The notes under the pieces are model-generated. The model saw only the letters and a program-made list of their open reading frames with translations, was not told the origin of the DNA and did no database searches. Both the position numbers and the translations under genes were made by a program. Below, piece by piece: positions 38,401-50,200 of a stretch of DNA of 64,000 nt (positions are counted from its first letter, which is position 1; each line of letters opens with the position of its first letter). The stretch is from Drosophila persimilis (Eukaryota; Arthropoda; Insecta; Diptera; Drosophilidae), in assembly GCF_003286085.1 (NCBI RefSeq), contig NW_020825312.1:1302001-1366000 (forward strand), written 5' to 3'.

Positions 38401-38407
38401 CATTTCA

Positions 38408-38424
38408 TTTATTTTGTTTTTATT
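38408..38424 (-). terminator. candidate polyadenylation signals of the BCOR homologue
   Basis: Two AATAAA hexamers on the minus strand (38413-38408 and 38424-38419) are the first good signals after the stop codon at 39431, implying a 3' UTR of about 1 kb. The UTR contains a (CT)12 run (38587-38610) and TA runs (38619-38649, 38755-38773). The exact cleavage site is not visible. Confidence 0.4.
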
Positions 38425-38586
38425 GTATGGTTTCTGTTTGTTTTTATAGTTGCACAAAACTTACGCACGACAATTACATACATACATAGAAAATTACAAA
38501 CCTATCTGAAAATTGATTTACATTATAGTTGGATCTGTACGTTATGTTAATAATTTCGTTTAAAAATACATAATACATAAATACTC

Positions 38587-38650
38587 CTCTCTCTCTCTCT
38601 CTCTCTCTCTAATCTGATTACAATATATATATATACATATATATATATGT
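38587..38650 (+). repeat. (CT)12 and (TA)n microsatellites
   Basis: A CT run at 38587-38610 is followed by two TA runs up to about 38649. They lie in the probable 3' UTR of the BCOR homologue. Confidence 0.85.
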
Positions 38651-39430
38651 TGTAATAATTACGCCTTACGTTTATACTTTTGCTAATTTGTTGTTGCTTT
38701 TTGCTTGTTTTAAAACCATAGATTACACATTATCCCTAGATATACAATATACAATATATATATATATATATATTTACTATATTTAGCTGCTTGGCTGGCA
38801 TACATTTTGTCGTGTGTCCGTCTGTTTGTCTGTCTATCGACTCTCTTACAGCATCCTTCCTTCCGTTTGTTCTACTTTCTAATTTGCAATAGATTCCAGA
38901 TTTCATCAATATTCTCACTCTCCCTATCCCTATCCCCGTCCCCATCCCCATCCATATCTCTCTCCGTATTCCGCTCTACATCGTCTCGATCTGCATCGAA
39001 TTTTTGCATTTTCCCCATTTTCGTTTTTCTTCGTTTTGAGTGTGTATAGCACCTTTGTATCACTTTGCATTAGCTCTAATTTAATTTCCTTTAAAAAAGA
39101 TCTTCCATCTTCCAAAGACAAAGACGTGTGTATGTGTGGTAAAAACTAGCTACTAGCTAAAATATATACCGCAAATATCGTATATACATTTAGATCGCTG
39201 CTACAATTATATTCGTACTAATAGTTTTTGTTTCTTTCAAATTTGTTTGCTCTCCTTACGCACGTTAGTCGGGTAGTAGGGTTCATAATTCTCTGTTCAT
39301 AATTTATCTAGGGGGTTCTGTTCCCGTTCCCGTTCCCGTTTCCTCCATCTCCATCTCCATTTCCTTCTCCTTCTCCTTCTCCATCGTTCTGGTTCCTACA
39401 TATAGTATAGTATCCTTTGTATATCTCTGT

Positions 39431-39661
39431 TTAAAATTTCATTAAAATTGTCTTGACGCCCAACAAGCTCTTGACACTGTCGTTGTATTTGATGAGCACC
39501 ACCTTCGAGGAGCTGAACATGTTCAGCTTCTCGCCGGCGCACAGCAGCTGCAGGCAGGTGGCCTTCTCCAGGAAATCATCGATCTTGAACTCCCGCAGCA
39601 GCTGCTTCTGGCTGTTGGCCAACGCATTGTTGTTGTTGTTGTTGTTATTATTCGGACAGAG
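39431..39661 (-). CDS. CG14073: BCOR homologue coding exon 4 (second half of PUFD)
   Basis: The exon starts after TTCTCCCAACAG with LCPN and an Asn run, and continues with LLREFKIDDFLEKATCLQLL. It ends with NDSVKSLLGVKTILMKF and TAA at 39431-39433. The pattern of a hydrophobic strand, a short acidic loop and a final LLG-hydrophobic strand matches the end of the BCOR PUFD domain. The Asn run sits in a loop of the domain, an insertion I would expect to vary between species. Confidence 0.85.
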   Translation of the reverse strand, partial: LCPNNNNNNNNNALANSQKQLLREFKIDDFLEKATCLQLLCAGEKLNMFSSSKVVLIKYNDSVKSLLGVKTILMKF

Positions 39662-42600
39662 CTGTTGGGAGAAAGAGGAGAGAAATTTCAATGCATGGAA
39701 TACACGTGGGCGTATGTGGTATAGCGTACCTTGTTGAGGAGCGTATCCTTGGATTTAACTTTAAGTAAATTGCACAAATCGTTCAGTAGTACCCATTTGT
39801 CACTGCCCTCGTCTTTGAGCAAGTACAGTGGTGGCAGGGGCACATCGGCCTCTTCAAATTCAAAAATATCACCATTCAATTCACTATCATCCATTGTCTC
39901 GCTCTCCGCCAGATCCATGTCATCAAGTCTATTCCGTTCTCGTTCCCGTTCTCGTTCTCGTTCCCTTTCTCGTTCCCTATCGATATTCATATCCACATCA
40001 TCCATATCCACATCCAGTTCCTTCTTCACTTCATTCTTCACAGTCACAACGCTTGTTACTAAATTATTCTCAACATTCGCATTCAGCTCCGCCTCGTTGT
40101 TGTTTTTATTGTTATTGCTATCCTCCTGCTGCTCGACCCGCTCGTCCTCCTCGGTTCCCGGCTCCATTTTCACCATCATCCGTGCTGTTGATATTGCTGT
40201 TGCCGCAGAAGTAGTGGTGGTTGTTGCATCTGCTGCTCCTGCTCCTGCTGCTGCTACATTTATTCCAGTCTTTGTTGCACTTTTCTCCCCATTCTGCTTA
40301 ATCGTTGTCTCCACCTTCTTCTCAGACTCCTCCTGCTGCTCCTCCTTTTTGGCTGGCAAAAGTACACTTCCATTGCCATTTACGTTGCTGCAGAACTTCT
40401 GTTGCTGCTGCTGCTGCTGCTGCTTCACCTCTTTCCTTTCTCTACGTAGAGCTCGGCTCTTATCACAAGCTGTGTTCGGTACATTATCGAATATATCATA
40501 ACCGTATTCCTTAGCATCTGAAAGAGATTTCAAAAAGATACAGCAGATTATTAGCATGGCATCTCAGGTACAAACAGACAGGCGCACTCTCACAATGGAA
40601 GATTATCATTAGATGCAGAGACTAGACTTAAATATCGAACGAGTTCCGAATGGCTCGCGGCTCATGTGTCCGTTCGCTTATGCGAAATTTGTACAACGAA
40701 TCAAGCTCATTCTTATCATCTGTGGATGTGCATGTGATTCCAATGGAAGTGTGCTACCATGGACAGACATGGCTACGTCTACACGGATATTAATTAAAGC
40801 GGATTGCCCAACTTATCAGCTCTAAGGACGAGGCCTTGGCTATACTATATGTTACACTAGGTGAAAGAGGAGGGCGAAGCTAAGATAAGCTGTCCGTGTT
40901 TTAAAACTATCTGTATCTAACTGCATGTAGCTTTCTTTAATGACTTAAAAGAACTCGGGCGCATCGGACATCTATATTATAGAGCTGCCATAGGAAGAAT
41001 CGGTCCAAAGGCCAGATGTTCCCATTGGTTCCTACGATAAACCAATAATTCAATGTTTGATGAGAGCTAAAATACTAAATGCTATCTCTGCTTATGGATA
41101 ACCGTTGGAGATGCCATCTTTGAGTTTTCTGACTGTCGACTCCTTCCATTTCCATTTCCATCTCCAGCTGCCGGTGTTGCACTCACCAAATATGTCCCAT
41201 GGTCCTTGGAATCGCATTGGATGAATGTCAGCGGCGGCACTTTGTGCATCGCTGAGGTGATCGCTCAGAATGCCACTCATCAGCTTGCTTGAAGCTAACG
41301 CCAGCGGAGTTTGACCTGGACAAAAGCAAGGAAGGAAGATGTTAGATATTGTGTCTGGTTCGTGGGGGGAATCCAACAAATACCCACCTGAGTACGTTGC
41401 CAGCAACGGATCGGCTCCGTAGGAGAGCAGCAGTCGCACCACCTCCTCGTGATCGTTCTCGATGGCTCCGTGGAGCGGACGGATGCCCGACTGGGCCGCC
41501 TCCGAGTGATTGGCCCCGAACTGGAGCAGGATGCGGGCGATCTCCAGCCAGCCCTGGGTGCACGCCTCGTGCAGGGGCGTGTATCCGGCGTTGTCCTTCT
41601 GGTCGGGGTTCATGTGCATGCGATCCAGGCAGTAGACCACCACATCGATCAGTCCCTGGCGGGCGGCCTTGTGCATCGTGCTCTGGCCCACGCCCTTGTT
41701 GAGCACCCACTTCTGGATCTCGCGCAGGACATCCATCTCGGTCTTGACCTTCGCCGGCAGATGGGAGCTGCCCGCAATGGTGCTGTCCGTGTCGTCCAGT
41801 CGCTCGTCGGCCGCGCTCTGATTGTGCTCGGAGAGCACATGCTGATTGGATGGGGCATGGCTGGAGGACTGATTGTGACTCTGCTGACTGGTGGCCGGCC
41901 GCTTTTTCTTGCGTATGTAGTCGAAGCCGGAGCTGCCCTTGCGCCGCAGGTACTTGCGCTTGTGCGGACACTGCGTGGCGGAGGAGGGCTGCTGCTGCTT
42001 GTCCTCGATGAGGGTCCTGCGGGCCAGCAGCTTGTTGCCGTTGGCGCTTATAATGCTGTTCATTTGGTCGAGAAACTCCTCGTACTTCTGGTAGCTGATG
42101 GCCGCCTCCTCCTCGTGGTCGCCGCCCGCCTCCTGGGCGCACTCTGGCGGAGCCGAGGCTGGCCGCTCCGGACCCACAAATATCTCGCGTATGATCTCGC
42201 GCCGCTGCTGGAGCTTCGACTCGGTGCGGGTCTTGCTCTGGAGCACTTTGGTGTCGAAGATGCTAAAGTGCCGCCTGCTGGGATCGTCCAGGCAGCCCGT
42301 CGTCTCGGCGCTGCTCGGCGGCTGTGGCGCCTCCTGCTGCAGCTGCTGCTGCTGCTGCGGCTGCTCGTACAGGGAGTTCGAGGCGGAGGTCTGTGAGGTC
42401 TCGCTGTGCAGCTGCAGGTTGGTGGAGGCCGGTGCCGATATGGAGACCGTGGCCTTGCTGATGCTGCTGGCGGCGCTGCTGCCGTTGGTCACGCGCAGGT
42501 GGAGCACATCGATGATGGACTTGGGCGTGTTCTCCTGGTGCTGCTTGCTGGCGGCCTTTGTCCGGGTTCTGCCTGCGGCACCGCCGCGGCTCTTGAAGCA

Positions 42601-45600
42601 GGCCAGCTCCTGGCTAATGTCCCGCCGCTCCATGTCGGGCAGGGAGGCGGCCACCTTATTCAGCCTGTTGATGGAGATCAGCCGATGGGGTATCTTCAGG
42701 GCCACCTTGTAGCGATACTCCTCCAGGTACAGTTGCTGCTGTGGCGAGGTCTTGGTCTTGCCAGGACCTCCTCCTGCGGACTGCTGTTGCTGCTGCTGCT
42801 GCTTCCCCTTGAGCTTCGTTCGGCCGTTCTGTTGGCTGCTGTTCGAGTCGATGGCCGCGTCCAGGCCGCGCTTGTTCCGCAGACGGGTGACCATCATCTC
42901 CTTCTTGCTGTCGACCACCTTGCGCACGTACTTCCGCTTGATCTTCGTGGTGGAGTTGCGGATGATCTTGTCGTTGCGCAGCACCTTGCTGTTGGCCAGC
43001 TGCAGCTCCAGCTCCTTGCGATGCTTCGAGCGGGTCATCGTGTTCAGGATGCGGTTCTTGAGGGGGGGATTCGACTGCTGTTGCTTTTTGTGGGTCAGAG
43101 TCTTGGCCGATTTCTCCTTCTTCCTTCCCTCCGTCTCCGCCTCCGCCTCCTCTTCTTCGTCCTCCTCCTGGTCGTCTTCCTCCTCCTCCTCCTCGTCCTC
43201 CTCCTCCTCGTCGCTGGAGCTGCTGTTCTCCTGGCTCTGCTCCTGCTTGGCCTTGCCCTTGGCCTTTCCCGTCTCCTCGTACTTCACTTTGTTGCCGTCG
43301 GACGGAGGCGGCACTGCCTCCCGCTTTGCGGACTCCTTCTTGGACTCCCTTTCCTCGCTGGTGGAGGGTTGGCTGCCACCCTTCTCTGGCACTGGCACTG
43401 TCCCTGCCCCTGCCCCTGCCCCTGCCACTGCCACTGCCGTTGCCGTTGCGGCTGCATCCTCGGCGGTGCTTTGGCCCGTCTGCTGGCTGCTCTTGCCCGT
43501 CTGGCCACCCAGGGACCTCTGCCGCGCACGGCCCTTCCGCATGAGCAGCGGCTTCTTCTGCCGCTCGGTGGTCCGCCTGTGCAGCTCCGTGGTGTCGCTC
43601 TCCGAGGAGCTGCTCTGGCCCGCCTTCGGCGCCAGCCTGGCCGCGATCCTCTGCTCCTGCTGCAGCCGCTTCTTCTCCCGCTCCACTTTGCTCAGCTTCT
43701 TCTGGGCCCCCCCGCCGTTGTCCAGGGAGGAGCCGATGCCATTCGTCGTCGTCGTCACTTGGGTGGTTGTGGTGGCCGCTGATTCCCCATCTGCTGCGGC
43801 TGCGGCTGCCGCTGCTGCTGCTGCTGCTGCTGCTGGCTGCCGCTTGAGGATCCGTGCCACGGGGAGATCATCTTCGCTGAGCTCCAGCTTGATGCTGCTG
43901 CTGCCGCATGCCGGAGTCCCCGCCGGGCTGGGCTGGGCTTTGCTGAGCAGCTGCTCCACCAGGTTGTTGCAGGTGCTGCCCCAGCAGTCCAGGAGGCTGC
44001 TCTTGCAGCCCAGATCCTCCTCGAGGAGTCCGAGATCTGCTCCACCCGGATGGTTGGTGGTCGCCTGAGGTGGTGCCGGTTCCAGCTTGATTTGTATGTG
44101 GTTCGTCACCTGGTGGTTCGGCGGCGTCCGGGCGACTGCGACTGTGACTGCAGGAGGCGGCGGAAGGAGGTTGGCCACTGGTGGCGGAGGCGCAGGTGCT
44201 ACTGATACTGAATTGGTGGCAGGAGTCGTTGAGGTGACCAGCACGGGCGGCGTGAACGTGAATCCCTTCAACTCCGCCTTTGTACGGATGCGTGGCTCTG
44301 CCTTGGGCATAGCCATCGGCACGGACATGGACATGACGGAGAAGGATGAGGACGTGCTCGGTTCGGGCTGCAGCTCTCTCTCCCTCTCCCTTTCTCTCTC
44401 GCGCTCCCGCTCGCGCTCGCGCTCTCTTTTGGCGGCCAGCGCCTGCTCGTTGACGGCTATCACCGGCACTGGAGCGGACACAGCCGCCTCCATGGCTGCA
44501 TCCAGACGCGCCTGCTTGGCCGCCGCCTGGTTGTACTCCTGCAGATGCCGCTTCCGGCCCAGATAGTTCGGGTTGCTGCTGTTGTGCTGCGGACTGGGCG
44601 ATGGCGACTGCGAGGGCGATGGAGAGGGCGAAGGCGCAGGCGTGAGCTCCATCAGCTGCGGCAGGGGTTTGGGCAGCACCTGAATGATGCTCGTCTCGGG
44701 GGGCAGATGCTGGTGTTGGTGCTGCTGCTGGTGCTGACGTTTGGCATACGGATTCGTCTCCAGCACACTGGGACGCATCTGCTGCAGGGATTTGATCACC
44801 AAAGCAGGCGCCACAGGGTCGGACGCAGGAGCAGGAGCAGCCACAGGCGGCAGATGAGGAACTGTTGTGGCTGGGGCCTGTCGTATGACAGCCGTGGGCG
44901 CGGGACTCGTCCCCCGGTTGGCTGCTGCCGAGAAGCTCGCTGTGATGTCGAATCTCGGTAGACCCAATCCTCCTCCTCCTCCTCCTGCGGCTCCGCCCAC
45001 TCCTCCCGCCAGATGCGGCTGCAGGGCGGCCTTGTACTCCGTCGTCTGGTGGGGACGCTGGTACTTGTATTCCGTGGAGTCGGCCGTCTGCTTCACCGTT
45101 CGCATGGACAGATCCAGTGGGGAGTAGAGTGCAGGCGCGGGTGCTGGGGCTGGGGCTGGTGCTGGCGCTGGTGCGGGAGCCGCCACCTGTTGGATGACCC
45201 TTGTGGCAGCCGGAAGGGCATGGACATGGTTCCGTGGCGGCGGCTCCATATTGAGGGTCTTCTTGATGATCTGCAGATTGAGCTCCTGCTCGCTGGCGGT
45301 GTTCCGCTTCAGCATGTCGTTGATCAGCGCCCGGTAATTGGGCTTCGCCACCGCCGGCGACTTCTTGGCCGCGGCCGCGGGATGCCCCTGACTCTGGGTT
45401 TGGGCAGCCGCCACCGGCTGGTAGCAGATGTCCGGTCCGTGGGGGTAGACCTGGAGCGTGGTGGTGCTGCTGCTGCTGGAGGAGGAGGCGGAGGCCAGCT
45501 GGCTGGCGAGTGGTGGCGGCGGGGCGGGCGGAGTGGGCGAGGCCACGGCTCCGGCCGCTGGCGAGGGTGTGCCGTGGTGTCCGTGGTGGTAGTACGAGGA

Positions 45601-47220
45601 GTACGGCGTGGCGCCCGTTCCCGTGCCCGCTCCCGTGCCGTGCTGCTGCAGGAGTTTCCCGTATTTGGTGGGATAGCCGTGGGGGGGCGTCGCCACGGCG
45701 GCCATCGCCGGCGAGGAGTCCCGCTCGCGCTCCCGCTGCGGCGCCTCGGAGTGCGGCGGCGGCGGCGGCTGCGCTGTGGTGTACGGATTGTGGTACAGCG
45801 AGGAGCGCGTGGGCTGCGGCAGGGTCGCCGCCAGAGCGTGCTCCGGCTCCAGCTTCACGTAGCTCGTGGCGGAGGAGGTGGCGGCAGGAGGCTTCGAGGA
45901 TAGGGCGGAGGAGGAGGAGGAGGTCTTGCCGTACCCATAGCCGGTGCTCCTTCCATAGGCGGCTGCCCCTCCTCCTCCTGCTCCCCCACCTGCTGCCGGC
46001 GTCTCCCGCACGTACTTCTCGATGGCATTGTGGACCGTCGTCTGGAACTTTTCCGTGCTAAATTGCGGCATCGGCATGTACAGGCTCTGGTGGTGCGACG
46101 ACAGGTGCTGCTGGGCGGTCGATGTGGCCGTGGGCGGTGTGGGCGTGGACGGGTGCTGCGTGCTGTGGGCCCCGCCATATCCCCCCGCCTTGCCGCCCAC
46201 TCCCGGCTGTGTGCCGTAGCCGCCAGCCCCTGTCTGGGTGCCGAATCTGCTGTCGGGCTGTCCTCCCACTCCCACTCCCACTCCGGGATGAGATTCGTAG
46301 CCAGGCTTGCCGGCCACCACGGGCTGAAGGCCATACTCCGGCTGAGTCCCGTACCCGGGCTGGCCCCCCACTCCGGGCTGTGGGCCGTAGCCGGGCTGTG
46401 TCCCGTACCCGGGCTGTGGGCCATAGCCGGGATGCGGCCTGCCACCGATCTGTTGTGGCTGTCCTGGCTGCTGTCCTGTTCCGAATCCCTCCAGCCCGTA
46501 TCCCGAGGCAGTGCCACCGCCGGGCGGTGCCTTCGGGCCGTAGGAGGAGTACCGCTGCTGCTGCTGCTGTTGCGGCGGATGCTGCTGCGGCTGATGGTGC
46601 ATCTGCTCGTCCGATGGCGGCCAGTAGGCCGTGCTATGCGCCGGCGCCGCCTGCTGCTGGCTGCTGGTGGGGTACATGGCGGGATTCCCGTGGTGATGGC
46701 GCAGACCCGAGGCCGCTGCCGGCGCCGGCGAGGGCACCGACTGCCCGGTCTTGTACGACCAACTGGGGTGCGGCGGCTCCGGCGGCTGGGGCAGCTTCTT
46801 GGCTGCTGCCAGGTCCCGATTGGAGGTGTAGTACTGTAAATGCGGATCGCTTGAGGATGTGGCCGTGGCGGCCGCAGCAGGCCCTGCCTGGGGCACAGAC
46901 TGCGGGGGTGCTCCTGCCCCCGTCCCCCGGCCTCCGCTGCTGTTCATCATGTAGAGGGCCGTTCGGGAGCGCTGCTCATCTCCCCCAGGATGCGGGGGAT
47001 GCGACCCATAGCTGTTGGCGGTGGTGCCACGCGGATGCTGCTGCTGCTGCTGCTGCTGCTGGAGGTGGTGTTGCGGTTGCTGTGGTGGGTGGTGCAGCTG
47101 CTGCTGGTGATGCGGAGGATGTGGATGCGGATGCGGATGTGGTTGGTGGTGCGGTGGCATTGACTGGTGCACCGCCTGCTGATGATGTGTCTGATATTCG
47201 TGATGTCTGTTGGGGTCCAT
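39431..47220 (-). CDS. CG14073: BCOR-family Polycomb corepressor (ankyrin + PUFD), four coding exons
   Basis: The coding sequence is join(47220-41388, 41315-41187, 40517-39730, 39661-39431) on the minus strand. The lengths 5833, 129, 788 and 231 sum to 6981 nt, exactly 2327 codons with the stop, and every junction has GT/AG signals in matching phase. The start ATG has a good context (CACAATGG) just after an acceptor (exon start 47229), so a non-coding 5' exon lies further right. The protein combines a long low-complexity N-terminus, a CtBP-type PLDLS motif (residues 701-705), ankyrin repeats (about 1841-1955) and a C-terminal PUFD domain (about 2213-2326). That order is the BCOR/BCORL1 architecture. 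BCOR proteins scaffold the PRC1.1 Polycomb complex with a PCGF-RING1 pair and KDM2 in the nucleus; that role is family knowledge. The symbol is from memory of the D. melanogaster homologue. Confidence 0.9.
39730..40517 (-). CDS. CG14073: BCOR homologue coding exon 3 (linker and first half of PUFD)
   Basis: The exon starts after TGAAATCTCTTTCAG and continues the frame as DAKEYGYDIFDN. It contains a Gln run, Ala/Thr-rich and acidic segments, an Arg-Glu dipeptide tract and then the start of the PUFD domain (PPLYLLKDEGSDKWVLLNDL). It ends at Lys with the donor GTACGC (39729-39724) in phase 0. The PUFD half aligns by eye with the BCOR region that binds PCGF1. Confidence 0.87.
41187..41315 (-). CDS. 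CG14073: BCOR homologue coding exon 2 (end of ankyrin domain)
   Basis: This 129 bp exon follows the acceptor CTTTTGTCCAG and ends at the donor GTGAGT (41186-41181). It begins by completing a Gly codon and continues QTPLALASSKLMSG, restoring the ankyrin TPLxLA pattern that exon 1 breaks off. It ends at PWDIF. Both ends are phase 1. Confidence 0.9.
41388..47220 (-). CDS. CG14073: BCOR homologue coding exon 1
   Basis: This exon encodes 1944 codons and one base. In order it has a His/Gln/Pro-rich start, a Tyr-Gly-Pro-Gln repeat tract (residues about 260-345), Ser/Ala/Pro-rich linkers, PLDLS (45106-45120), an Arg-Glu dipeptide tract near residues 945-960, an Ala run and a Lys-rich acidic region. 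A strongly acidic Glu/Asp block follows (about 43140-43240), then basic segments that look like nuclear localisation signals (KRKYVRKVV; RKKKRP). It ends in ankyrin repeats starting STMHKAARQG, GYTPLHEACTQG and GIRPLHGAIEND. The donor is CAG followed by GTGGGT at 41387-41382. Reading past the donor gives a non-ankyrin tail, so the exon must end here. Confidence 0.9.
45106..45120 (-). other. CtBP-binding motif PLDLS in the BCOR homologue
   Basis: The minus strand encodes PLDLS (residues 701-705). It fits the PxDLS consensus by which corepressors recruit CtBP. BCORL1 has such a motif by family knowledge; its use here is an inference. Confidence 0.6.
46190..46450 (-). repeat. in-frame GYGxQPG repeat tract in the BCOR homologue
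   Basis: The minus strand encodes about ten degenerate copies of a seven-residue Gly-Tyr-Gly-(Pro/Thr)-Gln-Pro-Gly unit (21 bp period). The composition is of the Tyr/Gly/Gln-rich, phase-separation-prone type. It lies in the N-terminal quarter of the protein. Confidence 0.75.
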
Positions 47221-47229
47221 TGTGGTGGC

Positions 47230-50200
47230 CTGAAAGAACAAATGGGAGACATTTTCAAGTTAATAAAATATTATTTGGAATGCGGAAAAGCGGGAAAAGT
47301 TATGCCGAACGGAATCGGTCAATGCACTACTTTTTACTATTTTTTTAAATAAATAAAAATAATTTTTGTTTTTATGTATATTTTAAGTTTTTTTTAATAT
47401 GGTTTTAAATTTTTGTATATTTAAAATTCATATACCAAATATAATAATCTGCATTTTTTGGTCACCAATTAAAAACTTTAAAAATAATAAAGAAAAAAAA
47501 CAACAAAAAATTATTACAAATAAAATATAGAAATAATAATAAAAGCACAAAAACAAATTATTATAAACTAAAATAAATAATTAAAATTAAAAAAAATAAT
47601 AAATTAGAATATCAAAAAATAAATACACGAAAAAATATAGTTAATAAAAAAAAACAATTATAAATTTTAAAAAATTGTACAAAATAAATCAAAAATAGTT
47701 ACTTTTATTTTATGAAATAAAATTAAATTTTACTAGCATAAAATGTAAAGATACAAGGTATCCTTTCTCTTATGGGTAATTTGTGCAACAAATCTAAGGC
47801 ATTGCCATCTTTTGGCGAATTTCCTTAGGGGGTACTTCGGTTTGCACAACGTTTATCGATAGATTTAATTAAATGAATGCATAAAACGGTTTAGTTTACG
47901 GCCCGAAGACAATAAACGGACAAAAGTTCACACTTTATTTTCTTGTTTATAATATTTAGCGGGGCCAAAAGCATTTATTATACGGCTATAAACCACCAAA
48001 TTCGAATACTTATCGCTTAAGCGAGTAGTATGAACAAATTCCAGAGAACGATGATGAAATTGCTAAAAACAAATAAACTTGTAAACTGCTCTTTGCCTTG
48101 TACAACAAATAATAAGAGAAAGAGAGACAGGGACAGTGAGACACAGGGAAAGACAGAGACGGGTACAGTGAGACACAGGGAAAGACAGAGACGGGAACAG
48201 TGAGACACAGGGAAAGACAGAGAGAGTTCAACGACTCTCTGAAGAACGTGAACGAAAATAAACAGACTTTCCAATGAACCGAAAAAAAAAACTCAGCACG
48301 AAATGCCCCCAAAATGAATCATATATATATGGCGGCGAAAAATTAGAGGGAAATCAGCAATCGCATCAACTAGGAACAGTTTATCCGAGAAGGAAATCCA
48401 ATCAATGTCAAGTTTATTTCTGCTTTGCTTTCGTATAAAATGAACAAAGAAACAGTCAAGAAATTTAAAGGGAAATCCACGCAATTGTGTTCACAGAACG
48501 GTATTATAGTTTTTCCTAGTGAAAAATACACAGATCATCCAAGGGGGGTTTTCCGGGAAAGTCTGTAAGTAATATTTGAATAGCTTTGTGCTTGGAAAAT
48601 ACCAATTTTCCCCTTAACACCGACTGGAGCCACGCAAATATGGAATTCCAGTCTGGAATGTGGTCTGCACTTGGCTCTTCGCGCCTCCTAGGATGATCTT
48701 TGAGACCCACAAGGCCATGGTTAAAAGGCAAGAATAACGGCCCACAAGGCACATAAGAAAAGAGGAGACAGCCACAGCCAGGAGCAGATTTCAAAGCCCA
48801 TTCAAATATCGAAATGCACTGAGAATAATCGTACGAACCGAAATATCTAATTTAACATCCGCTTGGCATCCGTCTCATTCTCATTTAACGAATTTATACC
48901 AAAATTCTGCATAAAATTGAGAACAAGGGATATCGAATGATATTCGATCTTCCGCTAAGAATTATTCTTGGAATTGCAGATTTCTTCAAATGCGAATTAA
49001 TAAAAGTTTTAAGTTTCATTTTAGGGCATCAAAAGTTGAACAATTTTCGTCTCTCGAGTTTCCAGATCTAAGATGGATCCGAAATTAGGGTTCCCCCATC
49101 CAGTTTTTGGGGAATCACCCACCGAAATAGTGCGAAAACACTATTCACGTGTTGGCGCCGCGATAAATAAATAAATACCATAGATATAGATAAAGATCTA
49201 GAGGAATATAAACATTTATTTAGACAAAATTATGACAGAGATAAAAACATTAGTGGGGGGTGGGGGGGGAAGACAATGATACGGCCATCATTTCGGACAT
49301 AAACAAATACAAATATAATAATTATAAATAAAAATAAAGGAAAACAAATAGACATACGTGTGGGGGTTAGAGAAAGAAAAAAGCGACATGGCAAAAAATA
49401 TCTATTTTGATTTGCCCAGAAATTGCTGACGGAACGGAACGGAACGAATATATCGGATTGGATCGGAGATGGAGACGGAGACGGAGAGGAGTGCCCGCCC
49501 GTCTGTCCGCCCGTCCGTCCGTCAAAAGTTATTCAACAAAATGAATTTCGGATTTGTGTGGTGGGCGTGTTCCCTCCGACATTGTTAATTGTCATTTTCT
49601 ATACTATATGTACTTCTTCGATGTATCTGCGATGCGTTGCGATGTGTATCTCGAGCTCCCCCCCACATATTTCCCATGTTTCAGCGACAGAACTATAAAT
49701 AAATATCAAATTAAACGCCCGGCCAATATCAATATGATTTCAAGTTTAGCCCTCAAATTGGTTCTGAGAATTCGCTAATCGCTTCTGTATTTATAAATAA
49801 TAATCGAAACTGGACTAAGCAAAAGAGATTCGGGGGAAAAGGTGGTCTTTTGAAATTCTATTAAAAGTATTTCTGTGAACGAAATTTTCATGAGAATTAA
49901 TCATTTTAATGGACAATCCTACACTTTGCAAGTGTTAAAAAGGTCTACAAAATACGTCCTTTTAAAACGATGTCTCCATTATAACCCAGCTCTTGATTAG
50001 CCCTACAATCGGTGCTAAGGTCGACTATTGGGAAACTATTTGATGGATAAATGGAAGTGGTTTTAGCGGCACTCAATTCAAACTCCGATTTCAGCGAAAG
50101 TTGAGGCAAAATATTGATGCGAATTTCTGATCAATTTTGTGCATAGCTGTCTCTCTTTAACACTGCTATAATTTGACGCAAATATGATTTGTAGTTCTTT

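Noticed and set aside
41449-47348. Several long plus-strand open frames (for example 42406-43782, 42752-44068, 46122-47348) opposite the BCOR homologue
   Set aside because: They are antisense shadows of a GC-rich coding exon full of Gln, Ser, Ala and Glu repeats; their products are low-complexity Leu/Ser/Arg/Cys strings without domains.
48516-48794. A 92-codon minus-strand frame upstream of BCOR
   Set aside because: It is of mixed composition but matches no family I know, and it lacks splice or translation-start support.
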